64,000 bases of DNA from Hoeflea phototrophica DFL-43 (GCF_000154705.2 NZ_CM002917.1:3049853-3113852); one strand, 5' to 3'. Numbered from the stretch's first letter, positions 1-11,669 are shown. Notes: generated by a model not told the origin, from the sequence alone. Numbers and translations: made by a program.

Positions 1-1781
1 CACATCGAGGCATAGAGCCCCTTGTGTTCCAGCAATTCGGAATGGCGGCCGCGTTCGGCAATCACGCCATCCTTGAGCACGATGATTTCATCAGCACTCA
101 CCACAGTCGACAGCCGGTGGGCGATCACAACCGTGGTGCGCCCCTTGGAGACAAAATCGAGTGCGGCCTGAATTTCCTGTTCGGTCGCGGTATCAAGCGC
201 CGATGTTGCCTCATCAAGGATCAGGATCGGCGGCGCCTTGAGGATCGTCCGGGCGATGGCGACACGCTGCTTTTCGCCGCCCGAGAGTTTCAGCCCGCGC
301 TCGCCAACCATGGAGTTGAAGCCCTCGGGAAGGGTTTTGATGAAGCCGCTGATCTGCGCCAGATCCGCGGCGTTGGTCACTTCCTCTTCGCTGGCGCCAA
401 CCCGGCCATAGCGAATGTTGTAGGCGATGGTGTCGTTGAACAGCACCGTGTCCTGCGGCACCATGCCGATCGCCGCGCGAAGGCTCTTCTGGGTCACGTC
501 ATTGACGTTCTGCCCATCAATCGAGATCGCCCCCGACTGGATGTCGTAGAAACGGTAGAGCAGCCGTGAGATCGTCGATTTGCCCGCGCCCGACGGCCCG
601 ACGATGGCAATGGTCTTGCCAGCCGGCACCTCGAAGGAAATGCCCTTGAGGATCGGCCGTGCCGGATCATAGCTGAAATTGACGTTGTCGAAACGGATCG
701 AGCCATCACCAACCACCAGGGATTTGGCGCCCGGCGCGTCCTTGACCTCCGGCTCGACATCGAGAAGCTCGAACATCTGCTCGATGTCGGCAAGGCCCTG
801 GCGGATTTCCCGATAGACGAAGCCGATGAAGTTGAGCGGCACCGACAATTGCATCAGCATGGCATTGATGAAGACGAAATCACCGAGCGTCTGCTCACCG
901 GCCTGCACAGCCATGGCCGACATCACCATCATGATCGTCATGCCGACGCCGAAGATCACGCCCTGGCCCATGTTCAACCATCCCAGCGAGGTCCAGACCT
1001 GGGTAGCGGATTTCTCGTAGCCGGCCATCGAGGCATCGAACCGGCGGGCTTCCATGTCCTCATTGCCGAAATATTTGACGGTTTCGAAATTGAGCAGCGA
1101 ATCGACAGACTTGGTGTTGGCGTCCGTATCCGACTCGTTCATCGACCGGCGAATGGCGATGCGCCAGTCCGACGCCCGCACGGTGAACCAGATGTAGAAC
1201 CACACCGTGACCGCAGTCACCGCAACATAGGACCAGCCATAGGCCACGCCGAAAATGATGGCAGTCAGCGCAAATTCTATCAGCGTCGGCGCGGTGTTGA
1301 GAATGGTGAAGCGGACAATGGTCTCGATACCCTTGGTGCCGCGCTCAATCACCCGCGACAGCCCGCCGGTGCGCCGCTCGAGATGGAAGCGCAGCGACAG
1401 CTCATGCATGTGCACAAAGGTCTTGAATGCGAGCTGGCGCACCGCATGCTGGCCAACCCGGGCGAACAGCGCATCGCGCAGCTGGTTGAAACCCCACTGA
1501 ACAATGCGCACCACATTGTAGGCCACCACCAGCATCACCGGCGTGGCAAGCGCCACCGGAACCCAGCCAGGTGCAGCAAACTCACCATTGAGCGCGTCCG
1601 TGGCCCATTTGAAGAAATAGGGAACGGTGATCAGCACAATCTTCGACAACAGCAGGAAAAGCGCCGCCCACAACACCCGCATCTTCAGATCCGGACGATC
1701 CGCCGGCCACATATAGGGCCACAGGTTCTTGAGCGTGCCGATAGGATTGCCCTGATCAGCGGAGACTGTCTTGGAAGCCAA
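1..1781 (-). CDS. Atm1-type ABC exporter, permease-ATPase (3' end off window)
   Basis: Half-transporter of the ABCB7/Atm1 (HMT1) family, which exports glutathione-linked sulfur or metal species across the inner membrane. The translated N-terminus is a membrane domain with the conserved family stretches LSLRFHLERRTGG and SLLNFETVKYFGNE. The ATPase domain follows: Walker A GPSGAGKST near residue 395, signature LSGGEKQR near 497, Walker B ILDEATSALD near 517 and the H-loop AHRLST near 553. About 593 codons are visible and only the C-terminal tail is missing. I place the start at a TTG, because AAGGA lies 8 nt upstream and no in-frame ATG precedes the conserved N-terminus. It begins 1 nt after the ArsR stop, so the two are probably translationally coupled. 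Substrate is inferred, not shown. Confidence 0.9.
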   Translation of the reverse strand, partial: MASKTVSADQGNPIGTLKNLWPYMWPADRPDLKMRVLWAALFLLLSKIVLITVPYFFKWATDALNGEFAAPGWVPVALATPVMLVVAYNVVRIVQWGFNQLRDALFARVGQHAVRQLAFKTFVHMHELSLRFHLERRTGGLSRVIERGTKGIETIVRFTILNTAPTLIEFALTAIIFGVAYGWSYVAVTAVTVWFYIWFTVRASDWRIAIRRSMNESDTDANTKSVDSLLNFETVKYFGNEDMEARRFDASMAGYEKSATQVWTSLGWLNMGQGVIFGVGMTIMMVMSAMAVQAGEQTLGDFVFINAMLMQLSVPLNFIGFVYREIRQGLADIEQMFELLDVEPEVKDAPGAKSLVVGDGSIRFDNVNFSYDPARPILKGISFEVPAGKTIAIVGPSGAGKSTISRLLYRFYDIQSGAISIDGQNVNDVTQKSLRAAIGMVPQDTVLFNDTIAYNIRYGRVGASEEEVTNAADLAQISGFIKTLPEGFNSMVGERGLKLSGGEKQRVAIARTILKAPPILILDEATSALDTATEQEIQAALDFVSKGRTTVVIAHRLSTVVSADEIIVLKDGVIAERGRHSELLEHKGLYASM

Positions 1782-1782
1782 A

Positions 1783-2184
1783 TCAAATGTCCTTGTTGAC
1801 GTCCTGCGGCATGCTCGCATCCGCATGACATGAAATTCTGCCGGAATCACAGCCGAGGCCGTTGGCGCGATTCCCGCTGCAGCAATGATCGATTGTCTCA
1901 CCGATATCGCCGGCCAGTTCACCCAGCGCAGCCGCGTTGATCCGGTAGCAGGAACGCGGCCGCTCCGGTCGATAACTTATCAGCCCCGCTTCGACCAGCA
2001 CCTTGAGATGTTGCGACACGGTCGATTGCGCCATGCCGACCTGAGATACCATTTCCTTGACACAGCAACTCTGCATGGAGCCGATCTGCCTGAGCAAACG
2101 CAGCCTGACCGGATGACCAAGTGCCGCGAGCTTGCGCGCCACTTCCTCATCGCGTTGGTCGAAACTGTTTGCCTGGCCATTCAT
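1783..2184 (-). CDS. ArsR-family transcriptional regulator
   Basis: A 133-residue winged-helix repressor. The recognition region is VGMAQSTVSQHLKVLVEAGLI and the wing YRPERPRSCYRI. A pair SCC sits where many ArsR/SmtB sensors carry their alpha-3 metal-binding cysteines, and the C-terminal tail is unusually rich in Cys/His (DHCC, LGCDSG, SCHAD), so metal or thiol sensing is plausible. The gene is immediately followed by the Atm1-type exporter, which it likely controls. A perfect 8-bp inverted repeat (2186-2209) touches the start codon and could be its autoregulatory operator. Ligand is not determinable from sequence. Confidence 0.88.
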   Translation of the reverse strand: MNGQANSFDQRDEEVARKLAALGHPVRLRLLRQIGSMQSCCVKEMVSQVGMAQSTVSQHLKVLVEAGLISYRPERPRSCYRINAAALGELAGDIGETIDHCCSGNRANGLGCDSGRISCHADASMPQDVNKDI

Positions 2185-2185
2185 C

Positions 2186-2209
2186 GTTCATCGGCGATAT
2201 ACGATGAAC
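2186..2209. promoter_or_regulatory. Inverted repeat upstream of arsR, candidate operator
   Basis: Arms GTTCATCG and CGATGAAC are perfect complements separated by 8 nt. The left arm follows an extra copy of TTCATCG, so the motif occurs twice in tandem on one side. It abuts the ATG of the ArsR gene, a common position for ArsR autoregulation. Binding is inferred. Confidence 0.5.
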
Positions 2210-2393
2210 CCCTCAGGGTCAAGCGCGGATGTCGATTGCACAGTTGAAGTCTTGCGACCGCCTTTTGGAATATGGGCCGGACAGATCAAAAAGCCAGCTC
2301 TGTCCGAACTGGTTCAGTCGCCAACAAGAGGATCGGCCAGCCTGACCTCTGCCGGTCGCAGGCCGGACCGGCCATCGCGTCGCCGCAACAACG

Positions 2394-4553
2394 TCAGCGC
2401 AGGCTCTCGCCATCAAGCCGCTTGCGGTGCAGTTCCTCGGCATTATCCAGCGGCGTTTCAGGCACGGAAAACACCTGACCGGGCTGAATCCGGTCGGGAT
2501 TGCGGATCTGTGAGCGATTGGCGAGATAGATCGTCGTGTAGCGCACACCCTGACCATAGGTCCGGCGCGAGATCTGCCACAAGGTGTCACCGCGGCGGAT
2601 AATCACCGCACCCGGTGCCGAGGCCAGGGGGGCCTGCTGGATCGTGCGCGGCTCGTTCACCGAACCATCCGTCGCCACCTCATTGGCAACGGCAACACCA
2701 ATCTGAGACGGCGTGGACAGCGCGGTGCGCGCCTGGCCAAGCATCTCTCGCATGTCAGCCATGTCACCTGTCAGAATATCCGAGCCTGCGTCCACCCCCT
2801 CAGCACCGGTTCCGGATTCGAGAAGCACCAGAGCGGCTTTCGCCTGTGCCCGCATCGATTCGGCAATTGCAAGCGCTTCAGCACTGCTTTCGCCGGCAAG
2901 ATCCGCCATTGCGGCCATCTTGAGCTTTTCCAGCGCAGCCTCGCGCGCCGCGGCAATATCAGCAGACTCCGGCGCAACCTCGGCCGAGACCATTTGCTCA
3001 AGTGCGGTAATCGCCGCGAAAGCTTCTTCACGCAATTGCGAGATGCCGGCTACATCGGGAAGGATCAATCCTTCGCTTGACGGCCCCGCATCTGCTTCTG
3101 TCGCCGCGACTGCTTTCTTAACTGCATCTGCTTCTGACGCCGTGGAAGCATCCTTCGCTGCATCAGCATCCGGCTCAGCCATCGCAACTGCTTCAGCGGG
3201 CGCTGGCGACACTGCGGCAAGGGCCTCGCCCTCCGGCCGGTTGAACGGAACGCTCGCACGCAACAGGATCTCTCCGTTGGCGGGATCAATCAGGTCAGCA
3301 GTGATAATGTGCTCACCTACTGCCAAATCGGCATCCGCCTCGAGAATGAACCTGCCGTCAGAGTCAGCCTTCTCGGTGCCGATCGCCACGCCATCGGCAG
3401 AAACCGTGACCGGATAGCCGGGAGTGGCAGAACCTGCGATAAATATCTTGCTGCCTTCGATCTCAACCGCATCGACGCGAACCGATGGGTCAATTGATGG
3501 TTCCGGCGCGGTAGCGTCCGCAACATCACGAGACACTGCCGCCACCTCGGCCTGCTCCACCGCGGTCTGATCGCCACTGCCGGCTGCCGAATTGTCTGGA
3601 GTCGGAGTCGCCTCAGGGGCCGCAATTTCAGGACTCTCCGCCTCAATTTGAGGTGCTGACGTTGTCAGCAGGGATGACATTTCCGGCAAAGGCGGGGTTT
3701 CGATACCCGCTTCGGAAGCACTCTGCGGTCCGGCTCCACTTGCAATGCCTTCAGCCGACTGCTGATCGCCCGTCGAAGCTGCAGCCACTTCCGTTTCGGG
3801 CTCCACAGTCGCTTCAACATCGGAAGCACTGGCCAGATCCGAACCAGCGTTCACATCGGAACCGATATCAACATCAGAGGCACTGGCCACATCTGCAACC
3901 GCATCCCCATCATCCGCGTCCGTTGCAGCCGCACGCTGAGCAGGAGCAGATGGTTGCGCAATGATGCGGCTTGCCTTGCCAGGCTTGCTGACCATGGCCA
4001 GCAGCTCCCCCTCCGGACTATCCGGTATCGAGACAGTCGCCACCTCCTCGGAAACAATCATGGCACCATTGTCGCCCGTCGTGCGCAACGTGAGCTGGTA
4101 GTCACCGGGCGAGAGAGGCGTATCGAGAATCGCGGCGAAATCGCCGCTGGAGCCCACCGAGGCAGAGGCAATCACGGTTTCGCCGTTCATGATGTCGAGC
4201 GTTGTGTTGGGTTCAGCCTTGCCGGCAATCACGGTTGAGCCATCGGGCTCGACGCGCAAGACATCGAAGCTCGGCTGCTCCAACATCTCGCCCAGGCTTG
4301 CGACTTCAACACTCTCCTCTACGCCCGCATCAGAAGCCGCCTGCGAAGCGTCACCGGACACATCAGTCTGTGTCACCGCGGAATCCTGCGCTTCCGGAGC
4401 TTCTTGTGTGCCCGGCTCAGCCGGCGAACTTACGACCTGGCTCGCGACACTGGCAGCGTCCCTCTCCAACAGTTTTGGCACGATGAACACCGCCCCCGCC
4501 CCAATGGCAAAAAGCAACCCGAGAAAGGCCTTCAGTCCGGCACTCATGTTCAT
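2394..4553 (-). CDS. LysM-domain envelope protein with Ig-like repeats and acidic low-complexity region
   Basis: A 719-residue protein that probably binds peptidoglycan. An N-terminal signal anchor (LKAFLGLLFAIGAGAVFIVPKLL) is followed by an Ala/Glu/Asp/Ser-rich stretch. There are two related Ig-like modules (containing GKAEPNTTLDI and GSATPGYPVTVSADG), separated by a low-complexity segment with repeated ASDV motifs, then a helical Ala-rich part. The C-terminal LysM is RRGDTLWQISRRTYG...NPDRIQPGQVFSVPE. I chose the ATG at 4553 (MNMSAG), 9 nt after GGAG; an ATG two codons earlier (4559) is possible. An open frame further upstream lacks a ribosome-binding site. Related rhizobial proteins are annotated only as LysM proteins. 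Confidence 0.85.
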   Translation of the reverse strand: MNMSAGLKAFLGLLFAIGAGAVFIVPKLLERDAASVASQVVSSPAEPGTQEAPEAQDSAVTQTDVSGDASQAASDAGVEESVEVASLGEMLEQPSFDVLRVEPDGSTVIAGKAEPNTTLDIMNGETVIASASVGSSGDFAAILDTPLSPGDYQLTLRTTGDNGAMIVSEEVATVSIPDSPEGELLAMVSKPGKASRIIAQPSAPAQRAAATDADDGDAVADVASASDVDIGSDVNAGSDLASASDVEATVEPETEVAAASTGDQQSAEGIASGAGPQSASEAGIETPPLPEMSSLLTTSAPQIEAESPEIAAPEATPTPDNSAAGSGDQTAVEQAEVAAVSRDVADATAPEPSIDPSVRVDAVEIEGSKIFIAGSATPGYPVTVSADGVAIGTEKADSDGRFILEADADLAVGEHIITADLIDPANGEILLRASVPFNRPEGEALAAVSPAPAEAVAMAEPDADAAKDASTASEADAVKKAVAATEADAGPSSEGLILPDVAGISQLREEAFAAITALEQMVSAEVAPESADIAAAREAALEKLKMAAMADLAGESSAEALAIAESMRAQAKAALVLLESGTGAEGVDAGSDILTGDMADMREMLGQARTALSTPSQIGVAVANEVATDGSVNEPRTIQQAPLASAPGAVIIRRGDTLWQISRRTYGQGVRYTTIYLANRSQIRNPDRIQPGQVFSVPETPLDNAEELHRKRLDGESLR

Positions 4554-4678
4554 GTCCATATGCTCCGTCGATCCAGCGGCGCCCCGCCACTGCGTGAAAA
4601 ACCTATCTGCTTTGGGTATCTGGCACAAGAAAAAGCGATGATCCTTGATGCCCCGGCCTTGACCCTGCCGCAACGCTC

Positions 4679-5311
4679 ATGTCTGTTTCAGGAATGAACA
4701 CGAAGCCACATTCCATCCGCTCGATATGTGTCTATTGCGGCTCCCAGCCGGGCAGCAACCCCGCGTATCGCACCGCCGCCCAAACGCTCGGCGCGTCCAT
4801 GGCCAAACATGGTATCGACCTGGTTTATGGTGGCGGCACCAGAGGAATCATGGGTGCTGTCGCCGAATCCGTGATGGCAGCCGGCGGCAAGGCGATAGGC
4901 ATAATTCCCGAGTTCCTGATGGACAAGGAAGCCTCCCGGCAAGAGCTGGGCAGTCTCAGCGAGCTTCATGTCACTACGGACATGCACCAACGCAAGCACA
5001 TGATGTTCGAGCGGGCCGATGCATTCGTCACCTTGCCCGGCGGAATCGGCACGCTTGAAGAAATTGTGGAAATCATGACCTGGGGCCAGCTTGGCCGCCA
5101 CACCAAGCCGATGGTTTTCGCCAATGTGGAGGGTTTCTGGGATCCTCTCAACGCATTGCTCGGCCACATGGCGCAGGAAGGTTTCATTCATACCGCGCAT
5201 CTGGTTCGCCCGATGGTGATCGACAATGTCGAAGACATCGTCCCCGCAATTCTTGCCGCCAATGGATCACAGAACACCGGTGGTGAAACGGATCTGATCG
5301 CAAAATTGTAG
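4679..5311 (+). CDS. LOG-family TIGR00730 protein, cytokinin riboside 5'-monophosphate phosphoribohydrolase-like
   Basis: A 210-residue Rossmann-fold nucleotide hydrolase. The family cleaves nucleoside 5'-monophosphates to base and ribose 5-phosphate (LOG). Diagnostic motifs are GGGTRGIMG at residues 51-59, the RK pair at 105-106 and PGGIGTLEE at 120-128. Length is typical. It is divergent from the LysM gene with 125 bp between starts. The first ATG lacks a clear ribosome-binding site and a second in-frame ATG at 4694 is an alternative start. In bacteria the physiological substrate is usually AMP or other nucleotides; cytokinin production cannot be concluded. Confidence 0.88.
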   Translation: MSVSGMNTKPHSIRSICVYCGSQPGSNPAYRTAAQTLGASMAKHGIDLVYGGGTRGIMGAVAESVMAAGGKAIGIIPEFLMDKEASRQELGSLSELHVTTDMHQRKHMMFERADAFVTLPGGIGTLEEIVEIMTWGQLGRHTKPMVFANVEGFWDPLNALLGHMAQEGFIHTAHLVRPMVIDNVEDIVPAILAANGSQNTGGETDLIAKL

Positions 5312-5536
5312 CCACAACCTGTTCCGGCAAAGCTCGGAAAACCCGGTCGGCCTGTTGCCCGCTCGGACGGTCAGGTGTGCTGAATATGCGTCATGATCCG
5401 TCCAATGAGGACGATTCCAGTAGCACAACCAATAGGAGTGTCAAATCTTAGGATGCTCGTTTAAATTTTCATAAACCATTTCATCAGATAAAAAATTACC
5501 CGCAACAAATCAGGTGACCTAGCTTGATTTGGGTTT

Positions 5537-5551
5537 TCGACATCATGTCGA
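5537..5551. promoter_or_regulatory. 15-bp palindrome TCGACAT-C-ATGTCGA
   Basis: A perfect 7-1-7 inverted repeat 70 bp upstream of the flagellin ATG, a typical size for a dimeric regulator site. No known operator is recognised. Confidence 0.45.
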
Positions 5552-5578
5552 CTCAATAAAAAATGATAATTCTAAATT

Positions 5579-5597
5579 AGCAATATTGTATATTGCT
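5579..5597. promoter_or_regulatory. 8-3-8 inverted repeat in the flagellin leader
   Basis: Arms AGCAATAT and ATATTGCT are perfect complements around TGT and end 23 nt before the ATG. It could be an operator or an mRNA hairpin close to the translation start; the flagellin start has no strong ribosome-binding site. Confidence 0.45.
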
Positions 5598-5620
5598 TCA
5601 GCAAGAGTATCAGTAGCCCA

Positions 5621-6580
5621 ATGCCAAGTATAGTAACCAATACCGCTGCGCGCACCGCACTTCTAAACCTTCGCAATATTGACAGTGAAATGGAAAAAAC
5701 TCAAAACCGTATTGCCACTGGATACCGGGTTAGCAGCGCTGCTGACGATTCGGGTTACTGGTCCATTGCCTCATCCATGCGGTCGGAAAACAAGGTGTTG
5801 AGCACCGTCAATGACGGACTCGGACTTGGCGCTGCGATGGTTGACGTGACTTATACGGCGATGGACGCTTCGATCGGCATCGTGGATGAAATCAAGAACA
5901 AGATGCTTGCGGCGCTCGAGCCCGGTGTAGACCGGAACAAGCTGCAGCTCGACATTGATCAACTTCAGGAACAGATCATCTCGATTGCAAAATCCGCCAG
6001 CTTCTCGGGCGAGAACTGGCTTTATCACGAGCTTGGCAAAAACACTCCGTCGCAAAAGTCGATCGTAGGATCCGTCAACCGTGACGCCTCGGGCAACCTG
6101 AAAATGACCACGCTGAATGTCGACACCGAGTTCACCTCTCTGGTCAAACTCGGGTTCGGCGGGCCGGTCGCGACGAGCGGCAACGGGATACTCTCCAACA
6201 TCAGAACCAACATCGATTACACCGATTCCAGCGGCGCCACTGCCACGGGCACGGCCGCGGGCGGCGTCATCGATTTCGACCTGACTGCAATGACAACCGA
6301 CCAATTGCTGCTTCAGATCCAGGCGACAGAACTGGCTTCGATCGAACTGATTGATGCGGCTGCGGGGATGGGTGCCTTGAAGAATCGCATAGACATGCAA
6401 ACCGAGTTTGTGGCCAACCTGATTGAATCGATCGACGCCGGCATCGGCCGCCTCGTCGATGCCGACATGAACAAGGAATCAACGCGGCTCAAAGCCCTGC
6501 AGGCCCAGGAACAACTGGGCATCCAGGCCCTCTCGATTGCCAATTCCAGCTCGCAATCGTTCCTCACCCTGTTCAGATAG
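5621..6580 (+). CDS. Flagellin
   Basis: A 319-residue filament subunit. The conserved D0/D1 ends are obvious: N-terminal TNTAARTALLNLRNI, then TQNRIATGYRVSSAADD, and the C-terminal LGIQALSIANSSSQSFLTLF. The central variable region is short, as in rhizobial and caulobacterial flagellins. It stands alone: no other flagellar gene lies within the window, so this is probably an accessory flagellin copy outside the main flagellar cluster. The leader is AT-rich with two palindromes and lacks a strong Shine-Dalgarno sequence. Confidence 0.93.
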   Translation: MPSIVTNTAARTALLNLRNIDSEMEKTQNRIATGYRVSSAADDSGYWSIASSMRSENKVLSTVNDGLGLGAAMVDVTYTAMDASIGIVDEIKNKMLAALEPGVDRNKLQLDIDQLQEQIISIAKSASFSGENWLYHELGKNTPSQKSIVGSVNRDASGNLKMTTLNVDTEFTSLVKLGFGGPVATSGNGILSNIRTNIDYTDSSGATATGTAAGGVIDFDLTAMTTDQLLLQIQATELASIELIDAAAGMGALKNRIDMQTEFVANLIESIDAGIGRLVDADMNKESTRLKALQAQEQLGIQALSIANSSSQSFLTLFR

Positions 6581-6656
6581 GCTGGCGCTGCTCATCTGGA
6601 ATGATCCAGCAAGCCAAAGGCCGACAGGCGCGCGTTGAGGATGATGCACTTTGCGA

Positions 6657-7589
6657 TCACACGGGCGTCTGGGCAGCCTCGGCGGCGCGCCGGATCTTCC
6701 GGCTGCGCAACAGCGAGGAGCTGTAGATCGCAAGCGCGGTCCAGATCAGCACGAAAGCCGCCATCTTGTAGGGGCCGAACGGCTCCTTGAAGATGAACAC
6801 CGCAATCACGAAGATCATGGTCGGCGCGATGTACTGCATGATGCCGATGGTCGACAGCCTGAGCAGCTTGGCGCCGTTGGCGTAGATCATCAACGGAACC
6901 GCCGTGACCAGACCGCAGCCAAGAAGCAGCATCACATCGACCATCCCGGTGCCGCCGAAATGTCCGATCCCCGCCATCTGCGCATAGAGGATGAAGCCGA
7001 TGGCGGGAGGCGTCAGAATCAGCACCTCAAGGAAGAACCCCTGATTGGGGCCGACGGGCAGCGACTTCTTGAAGAAGGCATAAAACCCCCAGGTCAGCGC
7101 CAGCCCGACCGACACCCAGGGCACACCGCCGGACTCATAGGCCAGGAGCGCCACCGCGACGATTGCCAAGGCGATCGCAGCCTTCTGCCGCCCATCCAGG
7201 CTTTCCTTGAGCAGCACGGCTCCCAGGAAGATTGAAAACAGCGGATTGATATAGTAGCCGAGCGCTGTCTCGATGGCCCGTCCGGCCCCGATAGACCAGA
7301 CATAAATGCTCCAGTTCACGGTGATCAGCGCCGCAGTGATCAGCGCCATGCCCATGGTCCGCGGAGACCTGAAGGCGGCGCGGATATCCTGCGTCCGGCC
7401 AAGCCAGATCAGCACCACCGCGGCAATCGGCACCGACCAGACCACCCGGTGGGCAACCACTTCCAGCGCCGGAATATGCGCCACCGCCTTCATGTAGAAC
7501 GGCATAAAGCCCCACAACAGATAGGCGGCAAGCGCGAACGCAAAGCCGCGCGGCGTGTCTTCATCTGCAAGAATTGGCAATTTGGACAT
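6657..7589 (-). CDS. rarD: RarD-like EamA-family permease
   Basis: A 310-residue inner-membrane transporter of the drug/metabolite superfamily with about ten hydrophobic segments. The start AAYLLWGFMPFYMKAV and the segment IGAGRAIETALGYYINPLFSIFLG match RarD. I place the start at the ATG at 7589 because GGAG lies 5 nt upstream; the longer frame has no such signal. The substrate of RarD proteins is unsettled. It is transcribed after the cimA chain on the same strand, with a 136-bp gap. Confidence 0.88.
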   Translation of the reverse strand: MSKLPILADEDTPRGFAFALAAYLLWGFMPFYMKAVAHIPALEVVAHRVVWSVPIAAVVLIWLGRTQDIRAAFRSPRTMGMALITAALITVNWSIYVWSIGAGRAIETALGYYINPLFSIFLGAVLLKESLDGRQKAAIALAIVAVALLAYESGGVPWVSVGLALTWGFYAFFKKSLPVGPNQGFFLEVLILTPPAIGFILYAQMAGIGHFGGTGMVDVMLLLGCGLVTAVPLMIYANGAKLLRLSTIGIMQYIAPTMIFVIAVFIFKEPFGPYKMAAFVLIWTALAIYSSSLLRSRKIRRAAEAAQTPV

Positions 7590-7725
7590 GAAAACTCCGG
7601 CGATCCCGGCCAAACCGGACCGCAGATGCACAGTGCAAAAAGCAGAACTACCTGCCCGCGTCCATCAACACAACGCCACGATTCTGATCAACCCATAACA
7701 ATGATTGATACGTCCGGGCAGGCTG

Positions 7726-10424
<2,699 letters not shown>

Positions 10425-10428
<4 letters not shown>

Positions 10429-10892
10429 GATGTCCGCTCCAGCCAGGTATCGGTGTCGTGGTCGGGATGCTGGTGGGACACGATGCGGGCGTTCCACGCC
10501 TCGTTATCCGTCTCGCGATCAGGTGTTGCCTCGGGAATTTCATGGAACCGCAGGGTGACCTCGTGCCGGTCGGCGATGTTGGCGTGATAGTCGATCCGGG
10601 CCACTGCGGGATCGTCAAGCGAGCCCACTGCAACCTCGTAGACATCGCCTGTCTCCAGTGTCAGCGGCGTGCCGCAATCCCTGCAGAAACCTCGGTTCGA
10701 TAGGTTGGATGAGGCGAACACGGCGCGCGCTCCGCGGGTCCATTCGAACCCCTCCACCTCAACAAGCGGCGCAAAGTAATTGCCGAACGCCTTCTGGCAC
10801 ATCCGGCAATGGCAGATGGAGGCCTTGCCAAGCGTGGTGAACCGGTAGCGCACGGCGCCGCACTGGCAGCCACCGGTGTGGAATGCGCTCAT
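10425..10892 (-). CDS. GFA-family protein (glutathione-dependent formaldehyde-activating fold)
   Basis: A 155-residue zinc protein with the family cysteine set: C9 and C11 (GGCQCGAV), C27, C29 and C32 (CHCRMC), C70 and C73 (CRDCGTPL). These form the two zinc sites of Gfa/CENP-V proteins. Most members are not true formaldehyde enzymes, so the reaction is open. It overlaps both the upstream VOC gene and the downstream small membrane gene by 4 nt. Confidence 0.88.
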
Positions 10893-11305
10893 TGTTCGTC
10901 CTCCGGCTCGAAGCAGACGGCCTCGATGTTGTGGCCTTCGGGGTCCGTCACAAAGGCGGCGTAGTACTCCGGATGATAGATCTCGCGAATGCCCGGCGCG
11001 CCGTTGTCGCTCCCGCCATTGGCAAGCCCGGCAGCATGAAAGCCACGCACCGCTTTGCGCGAGTCGGTGCGAAAGCAGATATGGGCATGCGGCGTCTGCG
11101 GGCCATCGCCTGAAAGCCAGAACTGCCCCTTGCGGCCAATCCCAAACCCGGCATGGGCGACAGAGCCGGTCTGCTCCGCCGTCACCTCGCCCACCAGCTC
11201 CATGCCGATCTCGGCAAGGATAGCCGCATAAAACCGCTTCGCCCTGTCCAGGTCAGCAACGCTCAGGCTGACATGATCCAGCATCATTTTGAGTTCAGTG
11301 GTCAT
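10889..11305 (-). CDS. VOC-superfamily (glyoxalase-like) protein
   Basis: About 138 residues with paired beta-alpha-beta-beta-beta units: LDHVSLSVADLDRAKRFY at the start and YYAAFVTDPEGHNIEAVC at the end, where His and Glu are typical metal ligands. The start is uncertain: the ATG at 11305 overlaps the end of the DUF559 gene, and ATGs at 11287 or 11284 fit the fold equally well; none has a clear ribosome-binding site. Substrate unknown. Confidence 0.85.
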   Translation of the reverse strand: MTTELKMMLDHVSLSVADLDRAKRFYAAILAEIGMELVGEVTAEQTGSVAHAGFGIGRKGQFWLSGDGPQTPHAHICFRTDSRKAVRGFHAAGLANGGSDNGAPGIREIYHPEYYAAFVTDPEGHNIEAVCFEPEDEQ

Positions 11306-11669
11306 CAAGATACGTGCTGATGGCTTTTTCAATTTCGAGGAACACGTGGTCCTCGGCATCAATCAGGTCTGAATTGTCAAACCTGAGCACAGTGTATCCC
11401 TGATCTTTCATCCACGCATCACGGACATTGTCATGGGCACGGCCCGCAACGGTTTCATGGCTGTCGCCGTCCACTTCGATGACGACCTTTTTCGACAGCC
11501 AGGCGAAATCGGCGATATAGGGTCCGATCGGCGTCTCACGCCGGAAGCGTGCGCCGCGCGGTCGGAAATCACGCAACAAGTTCCACATCTTCGCCTCTGC
11601 ACGCGTCAGCTCTGTACGAAGCTTCCGAGCTCTCTCGCGTGTCTTGGGCGTGATGTTGGAATGGGGCAT
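11295..11669 (-). CDS. DUF559 endonuclease-like protein
   Basis: A 124-residue member of the DUF559 / very-short-patch-repair-like nuclease fold. Typical stretches are LTRAEAKMWNLLRD, FRRETPIGPYIADF and VVIEVDGDSHE, where the D and ExD residues form the predicted PD-(D/E)XK centre. These stand-alone domains are frequent in mobile or recombining regions; a role here is not known. Its 3' end overlaps the VOC gene, making it the first gene of the cimA chain. Confidence 0.85.
   Translation of the reverse strand: MPHSNITPKTRERARKLRTELTRAEAKMWNLLRDFRPRGARFRRETPIGPYIADFAWLSKKVVIEVDGDSHETVAGRAHDNVRDAWMKDQGYTVLRFDNSDLIDAEDHVFLEIEKAISTYLDDH

Larger units (their letters stand above)
5312..5620. other. 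AT-rich intergenic region upstream of flagellin
   Basis: No gene is seen. The second half (about 5440-5620) is markedly richer in A and T than the surroundings and holds two strong inverted repeats, listed separately. No clear transcription terminator for the LOG gene is visible. Confidence 0.6.

Noticed and set aside
4553..4679. Regulatory palindrome between the LysM and LOG genes
   Set aside because: I searched by eye for an inverted repeat in this divergent gap and found none with arms longer than 5 bp.
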